Shown in pieces: positions 56,401 to 64,000 of a stretch of 64,000 bases of DNA; the first letter of the stretch is position 1, and every line of letters starts with the position of its first letter. The notes beneath the pieces were generated by a model, which saw only the letters and a list, made by a program, of their open reading frames with translations, was not told where the DNA came from and did not search any database. The translations under genes were made by a program, and so were the position numbers. The stretch covers positions 25,564,258 to 25,628,257 of the forward strand of contig CM046836.1 of NCBI GenBank assembly GCA_025618425.1, in the 5' to 3' direction. The DNA comes from Heliocidaris tuberculata (Eukaryota; Echinodermata; Echinoidea; Camarodonta; Echinometridae).

Positions 56401-59346
56401 NNNNNNNNNNNNNNNNNNNNNNNNNNNNNNNNNNNNNNNNNNNNNNNNNNNNNNNNNNNNNNNNNNNNNNNNNNNNNNNNNNNNNNNNNNNNNNNNNNNN
56501 TTTAAAGATAGAACAAGACTAACACTGAGTAATGTAAATGGTTTCCCTGTATTTTATCTACTATCATATACTTTTAAATCAATTTAAAGTGTACCAACCA
56601 CCTGAAAAAAGAATTTGTATACCACTAGGAAGTGTAAAATTAACCTCAAAGAACTTTATCTGAAATTCTATAGGTCAACAGTTTAGGAGTATGAGGAAAT
56701 AATTAAAGGATAACATAAGATGCTCGCGCGGCGGACAAACACTCTGAGTTGGGTTCTGCGCGGGCCCTTATCTTGTGAGCGCATACAGGTGTGTTGAGTA
56801 GTCTACTCACGAGTCGCTTTTATGCTTATAGAGAGTATAATTAAACTTGTAATATCTCATTACAGAAGTGATGTTCGAAGCCCATATTTGGAATATAGTA
56901 GAAAGACATGGAACCTCTAACATACAGAGTAAAATATTTTTTGGTGATTGGTACCCTTTAACTTTCATCAATGACAAATCACATTAATAACAAATTACTA
57001 GTGTGGTTTTTGAACTTTCCATAATGTCTATTAAAGGTACTGTAAAAAGGTAAAAAACTGCTTTGGGCAACAGGGGTAGAAGGATTTTGAACAAGATGAA
57101 TGCGACTGAGTCTCCTATATGCCTCCGCCTAAATTCAGTTGATGGCTCAAACTGTTCTTAAAATCTTGTGATAACCAGAATAAAAAGCCTCTAATTACAT
57201 GTTAATTGACATCTTTGACATTTGACCTTACACCTTATAACCCCAAAGTCTGATCACTTATTCCTCCTCCAATAGTCAAGAATATCAAATATACAAAATA
57301 GTTGAGATATGTTGATATGTTGATAACAAATTTAAAAAAAAACATTAATTTCACATACACCTGTATAATGACCTCTATGACCTGTCACCTTTGACCTACA
57401 TGAACAAACATCTAATCAGTTCGTCTCATTATGGTGTTTCATACTAGTTTCCAAGTTTGAAGTTAATGGATCAAATGGTTCTTGAGATATCATGTTAAGG
57501 CTAAGACCTGCAATTTCAGAATTGACCTCTATGACCTTTGACCTTTTACATACGGATCCCAAAATCTAACCAGATTGTCCTTCCATGGTGATACATACTA
57601 GTACCAAGTTTGAAGTTCATACCTCAAATAGGTTCTTGAGATATTGCGTTAACAAGGCTAACAACTGAAATTTCAGAAATTGACCTGTGACCTTGACCTT
57701 TGACCTCTGACCTACCTACCCCAAAATCTAATCAGATCCTCATCCTATGGTGATACATACTAGCACCAAGTCTGAAGTTCATACCTCAAATGGTGTTTGA
57801 GTTATCGCGGAATTAGGCTTACACCTGAAATTTCAGAAATTGGCCTCTGTGACTTGACCTTTGACCTACGTACCCAAAAATCTAATCAGATCCTCATCCT
57901 ATGGTGATACATGTACATACTAGCACCAAGTTTGAAGTTCATACCTCAAATGCATGGTTCTTGAGTTATCGTGGAATGAGGCTTACACCTGAAATTTCAG
58001 AAACTGGCCTCTGTGACCTGACCTTTGACCTACATACCCCAAAATCTTATCAGATCGTCTCCCTTTGGTGATACATACTACCACTAAGTTTGAAGTTCAT
58101 ACCTCAAATGGTTCTTGAGTTAATGCTATAGAACGAGCCTAACACCTGAAATTTCAGAAAAATTGGCCTCTGTGACCTTGACCTTTGACCTACACACCCC
58201 AAAATCTAATCAGATCATCTTCCTATGGTGATACATACTAGCACCAAGTTTGAAGTTCATACCTTATGTGGTTCTTGACTTATCGATCAAACAAGAAAGA
58301 AAGCGGGACGGACGGACGGACGGACGGACAACCCGAAAAAATAATGCCTCCGCCACCACCTTCGGTGGGCGGAGGCATAAAAAGCATGACCATAGCCTCC
58401 CCCCCCCCCCCCCCCAACATTCTGCTCCTGGTCAGTATGAAAATTTGCCAAAAGAGCGAAGGGGGAAAGATTCTTTATATGGAGCAGCATCATCCAGTGG
58501 GCTACGTTGTTGAAGTGTCAAAATGTACCAATTAACAGAAATTATTTTGCTCTGCAAGTTAGGGGTTCTATGTCGATATACTACATTCAAAATATGAGTT
58601 TCCAATGTTGATTCTTTAAAGAGATATTTCAAGTTGAAATGCACTCCCAAAAAGCAATACAGCGCCTTGTGAGGAGAGTAATCGATACAACTGTAGGCGC
58701 TCGCGTAGAACAAGGGCTCGAGTGGAACCGAACTCTGAGTTTGGTTCCGCGCGAGGGGGTTAATGTTTTCCTTCAATTTCTTCATACTCCCTAACCATTA
58801 ACCCATAGAAGGCCAGGTTAGGTGTTTTGAGGTTGATTTCATACATTAATTCTAGCTGTACACAAATTACTTTGTAGGTGATGGTACACTTTAAGAATTG
58901 GCTTGAATGAGAGAGCAGGACATGTGTTGGGGCTGGTTATCTCATCAGCAAACAGAGACATATTTTTAATTTGGGAAAGGGTTTGTGCCAGCTATCAACT
59001 TCCTAAAAACCAAATTCCTCATTTTAATCCTGGAACAAACACTACACCTAAGCTTAACTCTAATCCTAAACCTAATCTAAAATAAAACCTTAAATCTTTG
59101 ACAAAATATTGTTGCAGGATCAAACGTAGGACCAACTGCAAAAAGACAGTTTTCCAAGACCTGTCCATATCATAAACTCACAATATTGACAAACTCTTGA
59201 TAGCTGATGACACCTCCAGTATTCTCCTCTATAGTGGTCTCCAGGACCTCCCTCTTGTGTGGATCCAGGTCCTCCCGGAGCCCATACTTGTAAAGAATCA
59301 CTTGGAAGGCCTCCATGCTGATCACCCCGTTACCATCAACATCAAA
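46523..59346 (-). CDS. EF-hand and PH-domain adaptor-like protein (partial, at least 5 exons)
   Basis: Exons in transcription order: 59346-59182, 54304-54224, 51434-51318, 50152-50028, 47438-46523. The phases fit (0, 0, 0, 2) and all junctions have GT/AG. Exon 1 of this set encodes two EF-hand-like loops. Exons 2-4 encode a PH domain, from SVKKRWFCLNQDAFITFKSE to the C-terminal helix EQDQWVKAFHNAMKF. The last exon is disordered, with a proline-rich SPPLTPPPVPAP, two YxxP sites (IYDEPP and IYDVPP, the type bound by Crk SH2 when phosphorylated) and a long Glu/Asp run. A membrane-associated signalling adaptor is inferred. I do not recognise the orthologue. The PH domain lacks its usual first strand, so an exon is missing between 54304 and 59182, possibly in the 56001-56500 gap. 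The N-terminus lies beyond 59346. Confidence 0.83.
47551..47749. mobile_element. Inverted-repeat element in the last intron of the EF-hand/PH gene
   Basis: Arms run from ATCCTCAATATTTCATTATG through TATCAGGGCCCC and GCATAAAACTTACC, mirrored on the right. The GGGCC...TTGCATAAAA end resembles the element at 52894-53038, so the two may belong to one superfamily. Confidence 0.8.
47915..48085 (+). mobile_element. SINE remnant
   Basis: A degenerate A box (GCTCAGTGGGAGAGC) and B box (CTGGGTTCGGA) precede CCTCGGATAGGAC, which matches the body of the SINE at 30932-31330. Confidence 0.55.
48653..48837. mobile_element. hAT-type element with exact 8-bp duplication
   Basis: ACGTGGCT flanks both ends (48645-48652 and 48838-48845). 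Ends are CATAGGCGTACTGAG and GGTACGCCACTG. G and C runs, and TGCTTGTCAGAGAATTTTGG inside, link it to the 2279-2518 element. Confidence 0.85.
48850..50020. other. Intron of the EF-hand/PH gene, no other gene seen
   Basis: G and C runs near 49070-49087 and 49209-49222 without matching ends; otherwise unique-looking. Confidence 0.5.
50028..50152 (-). CDS. PH-domain C-terminal exon
   Basis: Encodes LTDSAYEQDQWVKAFHNAMK and FRSFNRQKAEVTSKYTNGKD plus R. The tryptophan in DQWVKAF is the near-invariant Trp of PH domains. The donor is AGAAG/GTAAAA. Confidence 0.87.
50350..50835. mobile_element. hAT-type element carrying a nested SINE
   Basis: Left end CAGTGGTGTATCC, right end GGCTACGCTAGTG. Flanks are GATGGAAC (50342-50349) and GATGGCAC (50836-50843), seven of eight equal. 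A tRNA-like SINE occupies its centre. Confidence 0.7.
50526..50750 (+). mobile_element. tRNA-derived SINE
   Basis: The head has a D-arm-like GGTCCAGTGGTTTAAGGC, a T-arm-like GGCGTTCGATCCC and a perfectly matched seven-base acceptor pair (GTGCCGT and ACGGCAC). It resembles Ser/Leu tRNAs but has no long variable arm and a poor T stem, so it is not called as a working tRNA gene. CCCTTGAGCAAGGCA then ACATTGCTC follow, as in many SINE bodies. Confidence 0.7.
50850..52890. other. Introns of the EF-hand/PH gene around 51318-51434
   Basis: Apart from that exon, AT-rich sequence with a CT run at about 52657-52701. No other exon recognised. Confidence 0.5.
51318..51434 (-). CDS. PH-domain middle exon
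   Basis: Encodes VDVQTVKKQHTNSHKHYPFE and IITLQKTHVF, strands 4-6 of the PH fold. The acceptor reads CAGCAG, so splicing could include or skip one Gln (NAGNAG). Confidence 0.85.
52894..53038. mobile_element. 145-bp inverted-repeat element
   Basis: Ends GGGCCTCTTGCATAAAAAG and its reverse complement begin arms of more than 50 bases, including GCAACTCAAAAAATTAAACG. The loop contains CCAATCAGAATCG. The flanks are CT/AG-like without a clear duplication. Confidence 0.85.
53813..54022. mobile_element. hAT-type element with exact 8-bp duplication
   Basis: ATACAACC lies on both sides (53805-53812 and 54023-54030). The termini are degenerate (GAAGCATGCCAAGGGG and GCTGTGGCACTG) and a G12 run lies inside. 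Confidence 0.75.
54224..54304 (-). CDS. PH-domain early exon
   Basis: Encodes SVKKRWFCLNQDAFITFKSE and DDARRSD. The KKRWFCL motif is the second strand of a PH domain. The donor is GAT/GTAAGT. Confidence 0.85.
54310..55600. other. Intron of the EF-hand/PH gene
   Basis: G-run near 54585-54601 and a GAAAA-type run at about 55395-55442. A weak hairpin with GTTAGAAGGGCATTAGC and GCTAACGTCCTTCTGC (55183-55245) may be a diverged third member of the 7891-7959 family. Confidence 0.45.
55611..55983. mobile_element. hAT-type element with exact 8-bp duplication and internal tandem
   Basis: TGAGTAGA flanks it (55603-55610 and 55984-55991). Ends are CAGTGGCGCAAATCCA and TGGATTTGCGCCCATG. The phrase TTTTCCTCCAAAATTCTCTG with ACAAGC occurs twice in tandem inside (near 55768 and 55829). 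Confidence 0.9.
56001..56500. other. Assembly gap (500 N)
   Basis: An unresolved run of exactly 500 N, probably a placeholder length. It lies between the PH and EF-hand exons of the minus-strand gene. Confidence 1.
56588..56957 (+). mobile_element. TTAA-flanked element, AGTGTACCA family, full-length copy
   Basis: TTAA at 56584-56587 and 56958-56961; ends AGTGTACCA and GGTACCCT. The middle has GGCGGACAAACACTCTGAG and CGCGGGCCC that the 37215-37470 copy lacks. Confidence 0.85.
57080..58383 (-). repeat. GCCTCCGCC-type element, copy 2 (inverted, longer)
   Basis: The reverse complement of the 34131-34996 family: it ends with (GGAC)n and the hairpin GCCTCCGCC...GGGCGGAGGC at 58346-58377 and begins AAGATGAATGCGACTGAG. 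It has roughly twice as many ~110-base units. Confidence 0.88.
58522..58890 (-). mobile_element. AGTGTACCA-family element, copy 3
   Basis: The right end GATGGTACACT is followed by TTAA (58891-58894). The left flank is TCAA, one change from TTAA. The middle carries GCTCGCGTAGAACAAGGGC and a CGCGCGAGG word. Confidence 0.78.
59182..59346 (-). CDS. EF-hand exon
   Basis: Encodes FDVDGNGVISMEAFQVILYK, YGLREDLDPHKREVLETTIE and ENTGGVISYQEFVNI. The first loop (DVDGNGVISMEA) has Ala at position 12 in place of Glu. The second (EENTGGVISYQE) has Glu at 12 but lacks Asp at 1. The acceptor is CTTTCCAG and the donor ATT/GTGAGT. Confidence 0.85.
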
Positions 59347-59388
59347 CTGGAAAGACAGAAGTAAGAAAGAATAAGAATCAGATTTTAA

Positions 59389-60299
59389 AAAGGAGTACCA
59401 ATCACCTAAAAAAATAATTTTTCATACAATTAAAATCTATAATTAAACTTCAAAGATTTTGTTTAAATCTCTACCTGGCATTCTATGGGTTAATTTATGG
59501 TTAAGGTGCAAGAAGAAAATGAACTAAAACAGAAAGTTGGACTTGGTTCAGTGCAGGTCCTATTCCATGCAAGAATGTAAAGGGGCACCGATTTAATCTA
59601 CTCACAAGTTGTTCTTATCCTTATTGACGTTTGACAGTGTAATTAAAGGAAAGTCCTACCTCAAATCAGAGAAGCAGAATGGTGAAAGTTTGAATGAAAT
59701 CGGACAAGCAATAAGAAAGTTAAGAATTTTTGAAAAATTGTAATCACTATACATATGGGAATTTCAAATTGGCCGAATAGGTAATGGCACTGTGATGTAC
59801 ATTGTAGGTGCGGACAACTCCCCCATTCGCTCCAACACACAAAATGACTGAAATGTTATTTTTTTCAAAATGTATTACTCAGTAGAATCTTTTTCGTTCA
59901 TGAGGAATTATAAAAATATGCTATCTCCAATATATTTTGAGTACTGCCCTGAGGGTAAAGGCGCTTCGGAGAAAACCGCAAATTAATGATATTTTTGTGT
60001 ACGACAAACGGGAGAGTTGTCCACAAGTATGTCACAATCGACTCACCAAAGTACCAATTTGAGATTTGCATAGATGTAGTGATCTCATTTTTCAAACATA
60101 ACTTTCTTATTCCTTGTCTGATTTCTTTCAAACTTTCACCATCCTGTTTTCTTATTTTTCTGCTTTCACACAAATCATTTTATTACCAAGGTTGGATTGC
60201 CCTTTAAACTTACAATTTTTCTTTATAGAAGTAATATTTATATTACTTTGTGAATACACATGTAGTATAGCAGCATGGAACCCCCAATGTGGTACACTT
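59389..60299 (+). mobile_element. AGTGTACCA-family element, copy 4, split by an insertion
   Basis: The left part is 59389-59642, the right part 60208-60299 (TTTATAGAAGTAATATTT ... GTGGTACACTT). The two parts line up with the continuous copies at 37 and 56 kb. Confidence 0.75.
59647..60203. mobile_element. TTAA-flanked foldback element nested in copy 4
   Basis: TTAA at 59643-59646 and 60204-60207. Ends AGGAAAGTCC and GGATTGCCCT are an imperfect inverted pair; inside, ATGGTGAAAGTTTGAATGAA is mirrored near 60130. The empty site is visible in the sister copy as TAATTAAACTTG. Confidence 0.88.
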
Positions 60300-60664
60300 T
60301 ATAGTTACTTGAAAACTTTTATTTATATGATTCAAATATTAGTTTAGGCCTGAAGAATGAAATAAGAATGAAATCTGAAGATGATTATGACAAGAGTAAC
60401 AAAATATGTGTACTACTTCTCTCTCTTTGTTGTGGTGGGGGGGGGGGGGAATAAATATTCTGAGATGACTAATTAACATTTACTTTCAAACAAATTTAAA
60501 AATATTAATTTTTGCTGAAACTTTCCAATGTTTTCAAATATGCTCGGACACCTATTACTAACACTCTGTTTTCTCTCTTTCATTAATTTGTTTTTCTCTC
60601 TGTCAGTCTGACTTTATCTTTCTTCATATCTTCATTTTTCTCTTTCTTTATATTGCATTATTAA

Positions 60665-61071
60665 CCCTTTCAAGACAATTGACCACATTTTGTAGTTTGG
60701 CCCAATAACTTTTGATTCAGAGCTCTAAAAAATATACCAGATGCATGAGTAGAAAGAGCAAATTTTTCTGCACACTCTATGTCCATTTTTGTTGCATGAT
60801 CAGATTGCGTTTGATGCCAGGAATTTAAAAAATGAGATTAAGCTTTGAAATCCTTAAATTGGCAACACATTGAGAGGTTCAAAATCACTGATTTTTATCA
60901 AAATTGGCAATTTTTAAACTTTTCAACAAAATTTGTGACCATGTATATTGTTTTCAAAGACATTGCACCTTATTAGAACCATGTAGCACTAAAAGAAAAA
61001 TATTATTGTTGCCAATTTGAAGAACGAAATGTGATCAATTTAGCCCTTGAATAATTCCTGTCCTGAAAGGG
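60665..61071 (-). mobile_element. piggyBac-like TTAA element (407 bp), copy 2
   Basis: TTAA at 60661-60664 and 61072-61075; the same length and content as 18760-19166 in reverse complement. Confidence 0.85.
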
Positions 61072-61079
61072 TTAACCAA

Positions 61080-62360
61080 ATAATTATCAGGTTGTCAGAT
61101 TTTCAAACTTGTATGATATCTATCGTGAATTCTCTTACTCAGACAAAAAGCTACAAATAAAAAGGACTGCAATGGCTGGCATCATAATTTTACTACTATC
61201 TTCATTGTATCAAATGCCCGTCTATAAAACCTATCACGACATCTTTCAATACAAATATGAACTTTAAAAATTTGAACACTGCGGGACACTGGCATATACT
61301 CTCCCAATTACAATCTAGATATAATCATTTGAAAAAGAAGTATACAGTATGTTCTTTTCATGTCAAGTTAAGCGTACTTCTGTACAAGGCAGTGATAGTC
61401 ATCAGTAACTTGTATATAGATATAGAGAGAGGCAAATCAGGCAATGCACATAACATAATTAGTATGCATGAGATTTCTGTTACAATTCATGCAGTGAAAT
61501 TGGTCATACAATGCGAAAAAATGCTCCTTTCCCCATTCTCTCTTTGCTTCATGTGTTAAACGAAAAATGAATGTGCTTATAATGTTGCATGTGCTCATAT
61601 CACATTCTAATCAAGCCCCAAATCGCCATCCTGAATAATAGATGTACTATCCGCAAATGCACCAAGAATATAAATATATGTTTATCTTCCGCTGCGTGGC
61701 TCTGTAATAGAGAACATAAAGATGTTAGTTGCACACCGAGATCGCAAATGACATCACGATGCCGGGCGTGACGTCGATCCATGTCTCTGAAGGCAGAAAG
61801 CTACGAGTGGAAATCTAAACTTAGACTCGCTTTCCCACCTCTGACGTTGGACAGCTAAATGTAGCTCCCTCCCTGAATCGACTCTGTACCACAAAGTGAT
61901 TGGGATTAATACACAACTCTCTGTGACATTATCACATAAGACTTATTTACACACAGAGCATATATATATATACATGCATAGGTCAATAGGTGATTCATTG
62001 CTTCTTTTGAGACCATGTAGTTGATCCAAACTCATTACTAGCACTCTCCTTTGCCCTTTTCGGTTCATCCAAAATTAAGCGATATATTCATAGTGTTTCA
62101 ACGCAGTTATCATGTGATGTGACACCTATATCCATCTTTACATGGTTCCATGACATCATTCAACAAGAAATCTTCACTTATTCACAACTCTTTGCGGCGG
62201 GTGGTTGACCTTTAGCCTAAACAGAAATACAATGCCGCTGATGAACTGGAAACTAGTTATCTATTCATGGGATTTGGGCATAAAGAAATCAAATGAATTA
62301 GTTAAGATTCCACTTGAAATCATGATAGTGATAACCTTTTGATGATGGTTAATTCATTTC
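61080..62360. other. No supported gene
   Basis: Unique-looking sequence upstream of the known EF-hand exon. Short open frames without splice support. Confidence 0.45.
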
Positions 62361-62362
62361 AC

Positions 62363-62437
62363 ATTTCGGAGCTTCCTGGAAAAGCTGGAGCTCTTCCAAC
62401 TTTGTGAAGGCTTGGTCCCACTTCCGGAAAATAGTAA
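62363..62437 (-). CDS. Possible upstream exon of the EF-hand/PH gene
   Basis: On the minus strand, after TAATGTGCAG, one frame reads TIFRKWDQAFTKLEELQLFQ and EAPK with amphipathic spacing. The acceptor lacks a good pyrimidine tract, the donor (AAT/GTGAAA) is weak, and its outgoing phase (1) does not fit the EF-hand exon (0), so another exon would be needed between them. Confidence 0.25.
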
Positions 62438-62599
62438 CTGCACATTACCATTAAAGGTAGACCATGATTATTTAATCTTTTAGTTTAAAAGTAAAAGTGA
62501 TTGAGTACTTTCAAATGGCTTAGAAAATCAATGGAATGATTCAGTATGAGCAATGATTACTATACCAACCACAGGGGATACTTGCTTCTTCTTCTTTTT

Positions 62600-62725
62600 T
62601 TCTCTCTCTCTCCTCCTTTGTTATTTGCACTTCTGTCCCTACATGTTTGCCATCTCTCTCTCTCTCTCATATTCCCTCTTCTTCTTTCTTTATTTCTTTC
62701 TTTTCTACCCCTCAATCAGTCTCTC
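62600..62725. repeat. Pyrimidine-rich tract
   Basis: CTTC and CT runs; the Leu/Ser-rich frame across it is a by-product. Confidence 0.85.
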
Positions 62726-62779
62726 TTTATAGTTTCCTTGTGTATCCTTTCCAAAATCAGTAAGTCCAGTGTTAGGATA

Positions 62780-62910
62780 GTTGATGCAGATTATTTACTG
62801 TGATTTAGAATTTAGATTTGGTACAATTCTACTGAATTTGTTTACACTTACTTGTGTTACTGCTTACTGGCTATATGCTCCTCTGCTTGTATTTCATTTC
62901 AACTGTACAT
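62780..62910 (+). repeat. Diverged relative of the 341-1207 repeat
   Basis: Shares in order GCAGATTATT, TTTGGTACAATT, TGAATTTGTTTA, ACTTACTTGTGTTA and GCTCCTCTGCTTGTATTTC with the left-end duplication, but has no TA microsatellite at the corresponding place. Confidence 0.7.
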
Positions 62911-62949
62911 ACTTTTGTTTTATTTTTAGGGCCCTATAGAAGGTCAACT

Positions 62950-64000
62950 TTTGTTCAATGGGCTATCCTGGTAAAATATCATGAATAATAACAATTTCTA
63001 AGGCTATTTTGTAAATGCAAATGGAGGAAAAATACGTAAATTGCCTAAAACTAATAAAAACAAAAAGAAATATTCACTAGGTCTCTCTTTAAATGGTACA
63101 TGTAATCAAAGGTATTACAACCTCAGTAATCAAAAAATATATTTACGATAATCAGAGTCATAGAAGGTCGTCTGAATGGAAAGACGATGACAGGAAGATG
63201 TTGTAAAAGGTTCCTAGATGGTATCATTGCAGAATGTGGAGGGGTAGAATACAAATAAAAAATTAAGCTGTCACCTCAAAATCAAATCACGTGAAGAGGT
63301 ATTTGTTGTAGAAATTGATAGGGTCACTAAACTAATCACTGGACACATCACTATTCATGATGATGATGATAGTAATAGTTATCATTTTAGGAATACATAA
63401 TATACTGTTAATAGGTAACATAAAGCTTTGTCACTTTTAAGGGCAGGCCATATTGGTATGGGGCATAAATACAAAACCCCCAATATTCCTGAACTGAACA
63501 ATGCCTTTAAGTTTTGTCATTTTTAGTAGGGTATCAAGGCAAAATGCCTAGTGGCCTCGGAGTAATCTGAACCAAATGATACTTCGATGCTACTTTCGCA
63601 ATCATATTAATTATGCATTGTGAAGAACATCTTCATGAATAAGCGATTCAGTAATGTTACTTAATATACTTCTCATAATCCAATACTATGAATGGATGGT
63701 ATATGATGCTGATATACTTAATGCTGATACTTTGATGCTGATACTTGGCTTCTATTCATGCAGTTTGAGAAATACCTGAGGAAGCAACTCGCAAAATCAA
63801 TCATTCATAAGGGCTTATTACAGTTTCTAATAGACCCAGACAAAAAGGCGACGCCACTTTACATCTAGACTAGCTAAGGCTGTGAGCTAAAACTGAGGAG
63901 GAGGATACTGTCGAGGGAGAGACTGTGACCTATTCTCTGTACCTGTAAGCCAGGGAGGAAAATTAAGACCCTGAATTAACACCATTATCTCAAAGCAAAA
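62950..64000. other. No supported gene
   Basis: AT-rich sequence with a short GAT run near 63360. Nothing further recognised. Confidence 0.5.

Noticed and set aside
55991..56587. 198-residue open frame across the N run
   Set aside because: Most of it is N; there is no sequence evidence for coding.
61600..61782. Start exon of the EF-hand/PH gene on the minus strand (MDRRHARHRDVICDLG)
   Set aside because: The only donor-acceptor pair would make an intron of about 40 bases, and the phase to later exons is unsupported.

Overview
This is animal nuclear DNA, AT-rich and repeat-dense, with intron-containing genes. It most likely comes from a sea urchin (Echinoidea). The main evidence is an intronless linker-histone gene whose protein resembles, from memory of the family, the sea urchin late/delta-type H1. 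The abundance of short inverted-repeat elements, long G/C homopolymers and tRNA-derived SINEs fits. Genus and species cannot be fixed from the sequence alone. One 500-base run of N (56001-56500) shows a scaffolded assembly.

Layout. 1-5.5 kb: a tandem duplication with expanded TA, pyrimidine-rich tracts, two short elements with 8-bp target duplications, and weak evidence for a minus-strand transcript. 5.5-24.5 kb: no convincing gene; microsatellites (CT, GA, TAA, a ~570-bp GAA/CTT block), a palindromic array, and two related TA-flanked mariner-like foldback elements carrying nested insertions. 24.5-25.9 kb: histone H1. 27.76-40.15 kb: a seven-exon plus-strand gene reconstructed by splice signals and phase, encoding an 813-residue protein with an N-terminal TTF/BED-like zinc finger and a C-terminal coiled coil. 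Its introns hold a dense collection of non-autonomous elements. 40.2-46.5 kb: 3' UTR, palindromes, no gene. 46.52-59.35 kb: at least five exons of a minus-strand gene encoding EF-hands, a PH domain and an acidic tail with two Crk/Cas-style YDxP motifs. Its 5' end lies beyond 59.35 kb and at least one exon seems missing, possibly in the N gap. 59.4-64 kb: TTAA-flanked elements and one weak upstream exon candidate.

The three supported genes have no evident joint pathway: H1 compacts chromatin, the zinc-finger protein is probably nuclear, and the EF-hand/PH protein looks like a membrane-linked signalling adaptor. The strongest pattern in the rest is mobile-element structure. About ten short elements have hAT-type ends (CAGTGGCG or CAGGGGCG) and 8-bp duplications, and several TTAA-flanked families are present, some in pairs and some nested. 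Because some loci carry both empty and filled copies, insertion order and target sites can be read directly. No autonomous transposase or reverse transcriptase ORF is visible.
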